The notes beneath the pieces were generated by a model. The model saw nothing but the letters and a program-made list of their open reading frames with translations, was not told the origin of the DNA and made no database searches. From Panax quinquefolius (lineage: Eukaryota > Streptophyta > Magnoliopsida > Apiales > Araliaceae): DNA of 64,000 nt. Position 1 is the stretch's first letter; every line of letters starts with the position of its first letter. A program made the translations under genes and the position numbers. Below, piece by piece: positions 46,243 to 56,994 of this stretch. The DNA is taken from contig CM035170.1 of NCBI GenBank assembly GCA_020205615.1, forward strand, positions 26,136,027 to 26,200,026, read 5' to 3'.

Positions 46243-49029
46243 CGCGACGCCCCCAAAATAGGTATACATCACCTATTACGAGTTGTCAATACGGCATGCG
46301 TAAACAACTACAACTTTATTATTACAAGCAGAAAAGCGTGAGTTTGAATACAAATATTATCTTCTGCATAATATCTATACTCAAATAAATCCTCATCACA
46401 TTTATTGATACATTATTTTACAAAATGGTGAGGACTACTAAACAATCCTTTCTAAAACCTTCATTCCATACCCGACTGCATTCTCGCTTATATTCTCGCC
46501 TCCCGAGAAAAATGGAACAAAAAGGAAAAGGTGAGCTCAACTAGCTCGGTAAAGAATATTATGACTAAGATAATATACAACAAATTATCGTTAGTCTTCA
46601 ACAGGAAAAATCTAATATACTGATAGACAACAAATTTTAAATCAATATTCGCAGAATGAAATAATAATTCATTAGAAGAGTTAAGTAGAGAATGCAAACT
46701 ACTATCTTCTATGTATGAATTTAAAAGTTCATCGTCTATCTTTTATCCTGTAACATCAATCAATATACATCTCGAATCAAATATTCATCTTTGCACTCAT
46801 GTGCCAAAGATATTCATCATTAGTCATGTTCATTTAAACACTGTTCATCTTTGCACTACGGGCCAAAGATATTCTTCAGAAATCATTCATCTCTTTACTC
46901 AAAGCCAAAGATATTCTTAAGAAATCATTCATCTTTGCACTACAGGCCAAAGATATTCCATAATATCATCATTTAAGACTGAGGATGATGAAAAATATTT
47001 TTTTAAAGAAACGAATCCAGTGAAACAAAATGACAAGGATTAAGGATTAAGGATTCGTACTTGGTTTTATCCACGTCCAAAAATACCTCAAAAATAATCA
47101 CAGTGGTGTAAAATTCAAGAATGATCAAAACATGGATACAATCTAAAGTTAGTATCCAGAATAGATGTTTTGGACGAAAAGAAGAAATTTTATTTTTCGG
47201 TGAATAGTACCGTATACGTGAATAGTGCCGTATACGTGAATAATGCCGTATACGTGAATAGTAACTCCGACACCAAAAGATAGAAATTCCACAAAAACAT
47301 CTTCACGCTTCATGAATAGTACTCGTGAATAGTAACTCGTGAATAGTAACTCATGAATAGTAACTCGTGAATAGTAACTCATGAATAGTAACCCATGAGC
47401 ATGAAAAAGTTCCAAATTTGATAAAAACTTCAGATCAACATTTCAAAGATAATGATATTGATGAAATAATATCATTCGAGAAGAAAAATAACATCCCTTA
47501 CCTCGAAAGATCAAGACTTTTACATTTGAGACACCTGGGATATAGGCTATGACTTGGACTTGCACCGTATAGCAATACTCAAAGTATACTCAAAATACTC
47601 ACAAGAATACGCTCGATAATATAGAGAGAGAAAACTTCAGTTTCTGGTGTGATTTTCAATTCTAACCTAAGACCTATTTATAGGAAAATGCTTAGAACAC
47701 CAAAGCGAAAATTTAATAAAATATATTATTATTAATAAATTTCCTACGCCTCTTTGGAAATCAGATCCCAACATTTCCCACATGCCAACCTTCTAGAAAG
47801 AAATGATAAAAACGTTTTTCATAAAATAAATAATTAAAACTTACAAAAATCAATTATTTTTGAGCTTGAACTTCAATAATTCATAATAAATAGCCCTTTC
47901 ATCAGAAAATTGAATCTCGCGTGTTTTTTATAGGAAATTCAATTCTCTACAACTTTTCGGAAGAAAGTTTTTCCAAATTCCAAGCAGAAATTGACCAAAT
48001 CCACAAAGCAGGCGATTTTATATGCTATAATCAAATTTCGATTCAATAAATGGGGTCCGCAGGCATGTTTAACATGTTTTAAACATTTATTGCAACAAAA
48101 ATACTCTTCCTCCTCAGATACTCATATATATCACATTCGTTGTAAAAATATCACCGTAAATATATTATTAAAATAATATATTTAAATGAATTATTTTATC
48201 GTAAAAAGATAAAATATTAATTTTCAACAATTGTCATTTTAAAATTTTCTCCATCTATATCCACATAAAATCAATATTTTCCTCATCATATAAATCAATA
48301 ATTAATTATTCACAAATAATATTACGTAATCACAATATTGACAACCGTGCAGGTTCAGGAAAGAGAGGGCTTTCAATAAGAATTTCTTCATATGGCAGCG
48401 CAATTAGGTGACCAAACTCTCCTTGCAGATGAACTTTCTAGACATTGCCAATAATGTTATCTAATAATATTATTAGGATAATATGAATTATTGCTTCGAT
48501 AATGAAAATACGTGTAATGACAATTATTGAAACAACAAAGAATATAAAATATCAACGCAAAGAATTATTAACTTCAATAAAATAACGAATAAATAATTCT
48601 TGTAACCATTATTGAGTAAGTGCCTTCTTCACGTAAGAATCAATAATTGGTGCAATACTGGTATGCTCTTGCTCAACAACGCGTATTAGTGTGTTTTAAC
48701 CACAAGGTATTCCAACAAAGATAATCTGTAACAACTACGCTAGATTATTTAAAACAACTTATATTTGTCATTTTCTTCATCCAATCGCTTTCAGTTATGG
48801 GGCCCACACATGGTCACATTTGTCGCATTTAATATTTCCAAGCAAGACGAATATTCCACTACCAAACGAATATTCCCAAACAACAATGAATATTTTATAA
48901 CCACTTGCTTATTTTGAAATATTTGCGTATTTAACCCTTAACTATCCACATTAATCAAATCAACCCTTACTATTTCAAAATAATAAATAAAGGAAATTCC
49001 TTTTTATTTAAAAATTTCGGGGTCTTACA
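46243..49029 (-). mobile_element. Gypsy A 5' LTR (LTR-B)
   Basis: 2787 bp. It ends GGGGTCTTACA on the right (TGTAAGACCCC in element sense); the left edge reads CGCGACGCC where LTR-A has TGTGACGCC. Minus TATA box at 47674-47683, GTGAATAGTA cluster 47205-47395, hairpin-prone block 48358-48396. It has the U3 start that LTR-A has lost. Confidence 0.9.
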
Positions 49030-49034
49030 ATGAT
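49030..49034. repeat. Target-site duplication (right) of gypsy A
   Basis: ATGAT, identical to 38869-38873. Confidence 0.93.
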
Positions 49035-50031
49035 GCTCCTTCTCCTTGCTTGTCAAATCCTCAGTAATCTTCCAAAATTAGTTCTAACTCTCTTAGGCTC
49101 TCAATTTCTCTCCATGTTAACTCACTTGGTGGAATTTTCTTAAAAGAAAAGTGTGTTTGTATATATGTATAGCTTTGTTAGAGTCTTTTGATTCCCATAA
49201 CCCCCAACTCCCATAACCCCCAACTCTAATGATTAGTTACTCACAATACTTAATACTACAATAATATAGTTAATTAATAGGAAGAATGTGGGAGTTAGAG
49301 AAAATGAATGTGGGAGTTAGAAAAATAAAAAGAATTTTGATTTTAAGGAATAAAATAAATTACTTCCACATTAGCTATTATGTAATATACGTATACTCCC
49401 TCCCTTGTCCCAATTTAATAGTCTCATGGGTCCATCAGTTCAGCTGATTTCTATTATAAAAAAAATACATATATTATTTTAATCAATTAATCAATTAATA
49501 AGCTACATGACTATTTTACCCTTCGGAACCAAACTTTGTGAACCATATATTGATTCCTACTAAAGTCGACGTTCTGGACGTCATGGGACTATCCGCTTAG
49601 TTAAATTCATCTCTAAAATTAAGTAGTTGACTTTTTTCTCGAAAAAGTCAATCGTCGATTTGACCAAAAAGTTAATCTGTGACACTTTTTCGTGATTACA
49701 ATCTATCCCGACTAATTTCGACGTTCTGCACTCGAATACACAAATCGCGTCTCTAAAATTCGCCTCTAACTCCAAATTTCATGATTTAATACCATCCCAC
49801 GTAATAAAATAGAATAATTCCTACTTAATTTTATTTAAATAGTTAAATAAAACTAAACCAACCATTTAAATACATCTCATCACATATCTTGAAATAACAC
49901 ATATATATGTACCACACACATACATCTAATAAATGAAATCACCCAAAACTTTCATATAAATTCGTTTATTAGCAATTCTTAAATTATAAAAAACAATATT
50001 AAAAAAATAAAAATAAAACTCGGATATTACA
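49035..50031 (-). mobile_element. Solo gypsy LTR-C, part 3
   Basis: Final part of LTR-C, ending ACTCGGATATTACA at 50031 (TGTAATATCCGAG in element sense), followed by the GGAGT duplication. There is no coding sequence; it resembles the end of LTR-E only loosely. Confidence 0.78.
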
Positions 50032-50036
50032 GGAGT
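50032..50036. repeat. Target-site duplication (right) of LTR-C
   Basis: GGAGT, identical to 16111-16115. It proves that 16115 and 50037 were once adjacent. Confidence 0.92.
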
Positions 50037-51087
50037 TGTGCATTTAAGAATCGAAATATATATAATTAAATAAAATAAGACTTGATAGTAATTTCATGTC
50101 ATATTTAATTGGGACATTGTATGTTGGAAGGATAGAATTGTACGGTAACTACTTACTCAAAGGTTCTTTTATGATTAATGTTGAAATCTATATTATCTGA
50201 AAAGTCGTTAATCGTTAGGGAGTTTTCCTATTATCAGAATAAATATTATTTATTTAAATTAATTAATAGTTTAATTTATTTATTTAAATAAGATTAGAAT
50301 TGTTATAATTGATTTATTCACAACCGGTTTAATATGGAGAACCTAAAGGGTCATGTCATAAAAGGAATAATAAGTATTTAAGAAGTTAATGGCATAATTG
50401 TAATAATAAGTTAAGAATTTAATCTATGGTGATAGAATAAATTAAATAGCTTAATATTTATTATTTAATATTTTGAAAATATTAAATATAAATTAATAAG
50501 AGGAGACTTATTATTATTATTATTATTATTTAATCCTAAATGAGTTTGAAAATTAATTAATAAAAGTACTCTCATATATTCCTAATAAGATTAGGAGGTT
50601 AAATTAATTAAAAGAATTTAATTAATTATCCTAATAATATTACAGAGCTTAATTAATTAAAGAATTTAATTAATTAAATAATACCCTATTTTCTAATTAG
50701 ATTATAAGGGTTAACTGATATCTATATAAGATGAGTCTTATATCAGATATCAAGTATACGTGATTCCAATTGTTGGAGAGTACGCTCTTTTTCTATAGAG
50801 ATAGAAAACTAGGGTTTTGCCAAAAACTCGTCTTCTTAAATCTTTGTTCTTCCTTGGTGGATCACTTCTAAAGGTCAAACACATTGGTGGCTAACATTGA
50901 CAAAAGGAAGGAACCAAACCCGGTGGATTCAAGTTGAACGCGAAAAGGATTAGATGTGAACTTGTACCTGAGCAAGCTCGAATCTTTATGGGTATAATTT
51001 TTTGTTCTTTATCTTTTCGTTTAATTAATAATTGTGCATAAAAGATGATCCGGGTATATGGTTTATAAAATTTTAAAACTCTATTTT
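50037..51087 (+). mobile_element. Copia 3' LTR, continued
   Basis: Direct continuation of the LTR left at 16115. It is AT-rich, with a TATA-like TCTATATAAGATGAG near 50728 and a leader-like stretch (50790-50930) that includes the ACCAAACCCGGTGGATTCAAG phrase. It stops at about 51087, joined to a truncated gypsy LTR. Its last 220 bp recur in diverged form at 62911-63135. Confidence 0.65.
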
Positions 51088-51218
51088 AACATATTTAATT
51101 AAATTAATCTACTACAATTCCATCAAATATTTATATAACTCAATAAATAAATTAACAACATATATATTTAATTCAATAAATATTTTAAAAAATAATTATA
51201 AAAATCTCGTTCGTAACA
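51088..51218 (-). mobile_element. Gypsy 2 3' LTR, truncated to its first ~130 bp
   Basis: It matches the right end of LTR-E (62785-62910) with about eight or nine differences over 125 bp, and ends TCTCGTTCGTAACA (TGTTACGAACGAGA in element sense). The rest of this LTR is gone; copia LTR sequence abuts it. Confidence 0.8.
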
Positions 51219-51310
51219 TCTTTCCCCTCTTAAAATGATTATGTCCCCAGAATTACAATTTACTTAATTCTTCCCGTTACATTCTCCCCACTTACAAAGA
51301 TTTTGTCCCT
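51219..51310 (-). promoter_or_regulatory. Gypsy 2 polypurine tract and 3' untranslated end
   Basis: In element sense GGGGACATAATCATTTTAAG and then AGGGGAAAGA directly precede the LTR. A second purine run, AAGTGGGGAGAATG, lies about 60 bp upstream, as if this tail had been duplicated. Confidence 0.7.
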
Positions 51311-51720
51311 AGAATTACTACACATATATTAAACAAATAAATTAGGGAAGTTTTTCATCATTTGTTCTTCGAGTTCTCACATAGCTTTTTCAGCATTGTG
51401 GTTCCTACAGATTACCTTAACATAAGGTATTACTTTATTTATGAGTACTTGTTCTTTCTTATCGACTATCTGAACAGTAAATTCTTTATAAGACAAATCT
51501 TTCTCAAATTGCAAGGGTTCGTATTCGATAACGTGCTTGTAATCGGGCTTGTACGGTCGTAAGACAGAAACATGGAAGACATAAGGATATGATCTAAGGC
51601 CGGAGGTAAGGCTACCTCATACGCGACTTCTCCAATTCTCCTCAAAATTAAACTTCAAACGGTCCAATAAACCTCGGGCTCAATTTGCCTTTCTTGCCAA
51701 ATCGGATATTTCCCTTCCAG
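51311..51720 (-). pseudogene. Gypsy 2 integrase tail with chromodomain-like end
   Basis: Minus translation (frames broken in places) gives KPDYKHVIEYEPLQFEKDLS, then QIVDKKEQVLINK and EKAMWELEEQM, ending NFPNLF. The layout matches the chromodomain C-terminus of Tekay/Del chromoviruses, which read a histone mark and bias insertion towards heterochromatin. That lineage call is from remembered family features, not a search. Confidence 0.7.
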
Positions 51721-52640
51721 GGAGATACTTTCAAGAAGACGTAGCTAGCAGATTCAAATTCTCGATTCTATCAGTGTTAATCATCATATTTCTTCTGTCT
51801 GTCTTTCACAACTATCAATCTAGTCCTGATCACCTTAACGATTTCAGCGGTCTGTTGCACCAACTCTGGTCCTAGTAGCTGACGTTCACCAACTTTATCC
51901 TAACATAATGTAGTTCAACATTTTCTACCGTACAACGCTTCGTAAGGCGGAATGCCAATACTTGCGTGGTAACTATTATTGTAAGCGAATTCCACCAATG
52001 GTTGGTGGTCATCCCAATTTCCATTGAAGTCCATGATACAAGGTCTTATCATATCCTCTAATCTCTGTATTGTCCTTTCCCTCTTGCCATTTGTTTGAGG
52101 ATGGTATGCCGTACTCATTCTCAATTACGTTCCCAAGCATTCCTGTATTTGTTTCCAAAAGTTCGACGTGAAACGCGGATCTCGATCAGAGACTATAGAC
52201 ACTGGAACACCGTGCCTTGAAATAGTTTCCTTCACATACAATTTTGCCAACTGATCTAAGTTAAATCTGATCTTGATTGGTAAGAAGTGTGTTGATTTCG
52301 TCAATCGGTCCACGATAACCCATACTGCGTCAAAACCTTTATGAGTCATTGGAATTCCTACCACAAAATCCATTATGATATGTTCCAACTTCCATTCTGG
52401 GATTTCTAACGGTTTTAACAACCCACTCAACCTTTGATGTTCTACTTTAACTTTCTAACATGTCAAACACTTGGCCACACAACTGGGAACGTCTTTCTTT
52501 ATATTTGGCCACCAGAAATGTTGTCAGAGATCCTGGAACATCTTTATACTCCCTGGGTGAATCGAATATTGTGAACTATGAGCCTTACTCAAAATTTTCT
52601 CCCTTACTTATGATACTTGTGGAACTCAAATTCTTTTCTC
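51721..52640 (-). pseudogene. Gypsy 2 integrase (zinc-binding and core domains)
   Basis: The HHCC zinc-binding region lies at about 52440-52600 (SSQYSIHPG and CLTC-type phrases, one stop). The core domain follows in two open segments: 52125-52430, with HIIMDFVVGIP (first catalytic Asp) and SIVSDRDPRFTS (second Asp), and 51915-52124, with MSTAYHPQTNGKRERTIQRL (catalytic Glu in the expected place, since the usual word is Q-T-[DN]-G-Q-x-E-R). A frame change separates them. Confidence 0.82.
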
Positions 52641-53400
52641 GAATCTCAATAATCCCTCACTATCTATCTTGAATCTCAATTTGATTCCTTCAGATATTTT
52701 CTTTTTGACCTTCTCACATTCTTCTTCCTGAAGTTGAGCCTCCTTAAATTTATCTAGTAAGGTTGTGCCGGCTTGTATCTAGAACAATGTTTTGTCAATC
52801 TCCATAGGATACTTCACTTCCAATTCCAGCTTCTCCATCGCTGATATAAGCTCTTAATGAGAGGTCAACGTCATCAATTTCTCCCGACCCTTTCTACTTA
52901 AGGCATTGGCAACCACATTTGTTTTACCTGGATGGTATAGAATCTTGCAATCATAGTCCTTAATTAACTCCAACCACATTCTCTAGCGCATAATCAAGTC
53001 CTTATGTGTAAAAATATATTTTAGACTCTTATGGTTTGTATATATTTCACACTTCTCCCCGTAGAGATAGTGTCTTCAGATATTCAAAGTGAATACCACC
53101 GCAGCTAACTCCAAGTTATGGGTCAGATACCCCTTCTCATAGTCCCTCAATTGTCGTGACGTATACGCAATGAACCTGCCATTTTGCATAAGCACACAGC
53201 CAAGTCCTTTGTGCGACGCATCACTATAAACCATAAAATTTCATGTGTCGTCCGGAAGAGATAACACAGGTGTTGTACTCAACCTCTTCCTAAGTTCTTG
53301 AAAGCTTTCCCCACACTTTTTCATCCAAACGAATAACTTTCCTAGTCCAATTCGTTAGCGGAGTTGCGATCTTGGAAATGTCCTGAATGAATCTTCTGTA
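52641..53400 (-). pseudogene. Gypsy 2 RNase H region
   Basis: The minus strand gives [20 protein letters not shown] and [20 protein letters not shown] (about 53100-53230), then [20 protein letters not shown], and [15 protein letters not shown] (about 52880-52925). One frame stays readable for long stretches but has stops where Trp, Gln and Arg codons are expected. Confidence 0.78.
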
Positions 53401-54130
53401 ATAACCTGCCAATCCAAGAAAACTTCTCACTTACGATGGCATTTTCGGCTGATCCCTGTTCATCACAGCTTCAACTTTGGAGGGATCTACCGAAATTCTG
53501 TCCTTATCAATCACATACCCAAGAAATTGTACCCGCTCAATCCAAAATTTTCATTTCAAAAACTTGGCATACAACTTATCCTTTCTCAACGTCTCTAACA
53601 TTAGCTTTAAATGATCTACATTTTCTTCCCTGGATTTCGAGTATACCAAATTGTCATCGATAAATACCACTACGAATTTGTCCAAAAATGGTTTGAACAC
53701 TCCGCTCATTAGGCCCATAAATGATGTAGGAGCATTTGTTAGACCGAATGACATCACTAGAAATTCGTAGTGACCATATCAAGTCCTAAACATTGTCTTC
53801 AAAACATCATCTAGCCTCACCTTCAGCAGATGATAACCACTCCTCAAGTCTATCTTTGAAAAGTATCTCGCTCTCTTCAATTGATCAAATAGGTCCTCGA
53901 TCCTTGGTAATGGATATCTATTCTTAATCGTGACCTTATTCAGTTCTCTATAGTCTATGTAGAACCGCATCGTCCCGTTCTTCTTCTTCATAAATAACAC
54001 CGGTGTTACCCACAGTGATACGCTCGGTTCAATGTATTTCTTGTCCAGTAACTCTTGTAGTTGTACCATCAATTCTTTTATCTCTACCAGAGCCATCCGG
54101 TACGGTGCCTTCGATATTGGAGTCATTCAT
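53401..54130 (-). pseudogene. Gypsy 2 reverse transcriptase
   Basis: The fingers domain is open at 53779-54126: [29 protein letters not shown] (usual word is R-M-C-[VI]-D-Y-R) and [13 protein letters not shown] with the first catalytic Asp. The palm at 53551-53757 reads [16 protein letters not shown] and [15 protein letters not shown] with both catalytic Asp residues. A single frame break near 53770 separates them. It is the best preserved part of this element. Confidence 0.85.
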
Positions 54131-54419
54131 GGCACCAAATCGATCACTAACTCAACCTCTCTGTCTGGCGGAAGTCTTGGTAGATCATCTAGAAATATGT
54201 TTGCGATGTCCATCATTACTTGTATCTCCTCTAATTTCGGGTTCTCTTTACGACTATCAACTATGTAGGCTCAATATCCTACACAGCCTTCTCTTAACAA
54301 CTTCTTGGCATGCATCATCATCAGACAACTCGCTTGTCTAGGTGACTTGCTGCCATAAAACACAACCTTTGACAGAGTCATAAGGTTAATACATTTCTTT
54401 TGGCAATCAATTACAGCCC

Positions 54420-54827
54420 TGTAATTGAATAACATATCCATTCCTAGAATGACGTCAAATTCCCAAGTCTGATAGGGATAAGATCTACGTTCATAATGTT
54501 ACCTTTAATATCCACCCTACAGTTCTTATGTACGTATTTAACAGGGATCGCTTCTCTATTCACAATCTCTATGTTCATGGGGTATTATAACTCGTCCTTG
54601 GGCAATTCCAAGTTCTTAGCAAAGTCATCGGATATAAATGAACAAGTAGCACCCGAATAAAATAATACATAAGCATTAACTTTATTGATTGGAATGATAC
54701 CTGACACCACATCACGAGATTGCACATCATCCTGCACTATCATGTTGAATGTCCCGGGGTCAATTGAATTCTGATTGGTCCCGTGATAGTTAGAGCATTG
54801 CCACCATTTTTTTCCTTGTTCCCTCAT
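54420..54827 (-). pseudogene. Gypsy 2 aspartic protease, catalytic Asp changed to Tyr
   Basis: The open segment 54585-54827 contains VLFYSGATCSFISDDFAKNL. The family motif is D-S-G-A-T, so the catalytic Asp at codon 54657-54659 reads Tyr, and the enzyme could not work. The second half (54420-54580) continues in other frames. Confidence 0.78.
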
Positions 54828-55843
54828 ATTCTTGCCCCTTCAGATCCTATCTTGGGACAATCCCTAGCCAAGTGGTCCTTCCACCCACATATGAAGTAGG
54901 CGTCCTTCTTTGGGTTACGGCAGTTAGGTGCTATGTGGCCTTCCTGACCATAATTATAGCAAACTCCTTTTCCTTTCATACAGACCCCCAGGTGAGCTTT
55001 CCCGCAGGTCGAACATGATTCAATCCTCTTCTTCTGACCTCTTTGTTGATATCCAGTTGACGAGCTGTCAGTCCACCTTCTCTTCTTGTTGTTACTTCCT
55101 CCCGTTTTACTGCCACTGACCTTATTATTTCCCTCATTTTCACTATTCTTCTTCTTCTTCTTCTGATCCTGATTGTACTCGGTCACCGCATCGCTCCAAC
55201 CTTCACCGAGGATGGCCTTCTCCAGTACTCCAGCAAAAGTGTTCAGCTGAAACATTGACACTTTGCTATATAACCAGGGCTTCAGTCCCAGTTCAAACCT
55301 TCTTACCTTCCTCTCATCCGTGTGTACTTGATACGTGGCGAACCTAGCCAACTCATTGAATTTTCCACATAGTCTGATACGGACATATTTCTTTGCTTCA
55401 ATTCTAGAAATCGTAACTCCATTTGGTTCTACGAGCTTGTCGGGAAATACATCTCGAAGAAAATCTCCTTAAACCTCTCCCGAGCGATCACACCTTCTCC
55501 TCCACAGACCTTATTTTCTTGCAAGCAATAACTGGCTTCTGATTTTAGCATGAACGTTGCGTAGGCGGTTTCTGGTCCTCTCTAACTCTAGCGACGTCAA
55601 AAATTTTGTCTATTTCCATAACCCAAGTTTAAGCTTCTATCGGGTTCATGGAGCCTCTAAACTCTGGCGGTCCTACCCCTTGAAGTCCTTGAACATTGTA
55701 TTTGGTGGAATTTGAGGTTGATTGTTAATCGCTCCAGCCAATAAGTTCACCAACTGCTGAATGGGGTTAGCATTGGCGTCATTGTTGTTGTTTGTCGACC
55801 CTTCTTGGGCCGGTTGACGGTTTGGTCTTCTTCTCGACGACAT
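54824..55843 (-). pseudogene. Gypsy 2 gag
   Basis: The likely start is the Met at 55841-55843 (MSSRRRPNRQPAQEG), followed by an Asn-rich stretch and a FKDFKG phrase (55673-55843). The capsid middle (55350-55670) is frameshifted. The C-terminal part is open (54824-55351): a KVRRFELGLKP phrase, a lysine-rich linker, then three Cys/His knuckles: CSTCGKAHLGVC, CYNYGQEGHIAPNC (second Cys replaced by Tyr) and YFICGWKDHLARDC (first Cys replaced). These knuckles bind genomic RNA in intact Gag. Confidence 0.8.
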
Positions 55844-56131
55844 ATTTTTGTTAAAATATACACTTATTAGGTCTTTATTCAATCATTTAAATATTCAAGG
55901 CTTAACTAAAACATTTAAACATAATCACATAACACATTATCTCAAATAAACTCTGATATTTTATTTAAATCGAAAGTTTTAACATAATACGATAGCATCA
56001 CTGCTATTTACAACAATTATCCTGAGATAAAGACTCTACAGGATTAAATCATCATATTCCATTACTTTTATTTACACTAGAATTTACATCATTAACTAAC
56101 ATAGATATTCATATAATTCATATTTTTCCTA
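55844..56131 (-). other. Spacer between the extra ORF and gag
   Basis: AT-rich sequence without a frame; presumably the leader segment directly upstream of gag. Confidence 0.45.
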
Positions 56132-56825
56132 TCACGACCTATTAAGACGTCGAACAACTTCTCTACGCTCTTATTCCATGATATAAAACATCGTCCTACG
56201 GTCCAGCATGTACCAAGGTAAGTCCTCAAACTAAATTGGATAGTACATAACTTGATCTTGAGTTTTGTTTACCATAGTGTTTAACGCACAATCCATTTCC
56301 ACCATCTTGACCTTCTTTTCTTGCACCACTTCCTCGACTACATCTGCTCGTTGGGAAGCCTCCTCGTAAGTATCCTCAGCTCTGGCTCATTTGACGGACT
56401 CCTCTCTCAGATCATCTTTTAGCTTTGCAACCTCTGCCGTCAACTTCTTATTGTCACCCTCTAAGTGAGCTAATTTCCACTCCACATTTCCAAGACATGC
56501 ATCAAGGTTCTTCTGACCTACAGTATTCTGACGACTATCTGCCACCTCCTCCAATTCTCTTACTCTATCCTGAAGCTCAATGTTATGGTCATATACCTCA
56601 TCATACATCTGAGCTGCAATAGAGTTCGGTGGGAACTCATCTTTCTCCTCTTCCTCCTCAGGATCAGTCTCGAGACACATGCTCCTGACCCACAACAGTG
56701 ATCAACAGAGATGGCTCTCTCTGTACCAACTACTACCGGACGACATGAATGTCTTGGGGCTCCTCCTCTCTAGGTACTCGGGGTTCCTCCTCCCCTGCTC
56801 GACTAGATCCTCCAACTTCCGACAT
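56132..56825 (-). pseudogene. Additional acidic coiled-coil ORF upstream of gag (gypsy 2)
   Basis: Between the leader and gag, in the sense direction, a frame starts at ATG 56823-56825 (MSEVGGSSRAGEEEPRVP), shifts once, and continues 56132-56695. It is acidic near the start (ETDPEEEEEKDEF), then has heptad-rich sequence (NIELQDRVRELEEV, LAHLEGDNKKLTAEVAKLKD) predicted to form a coiled coil. Three in-frame stops (56384-56386 TGA, 56231-56233 TAG, 56171-56173 TAA) interrupt an otherwise readable frame of about 225 residues. I do not recognise a domain. Ogre elements are known to carry an ORF before gag; whether this is related is open. Confidence 0.6.
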
Positions 56826-56994
56826 CCTGACAACATAATTTTAAGTTTTAGTTACTAATCGATACTCGTGAGCACATAAGTTTATCACATAAGCACATAA
56901 AGTCTTTTATTATCTTCAATGAATTAAGGAATTCATTTCTTAGAAATCGATAAGAGTTTATCACCTCTATGTTCTTGATCTCCTATAAGACTAC
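56826..56994 (-). other. Gypsy 2 leader, distal part
   Basis: Non-coding leader that continues on the far side of LTR-D at 60031. Confidence 0.55.

Noticed and set aside
53436..54341. Plus-strand frames (53436-53663, 54003-54341 and similar)
   Set aside because: Antisense shadows of the gypsy 2 reverse transcriptase.
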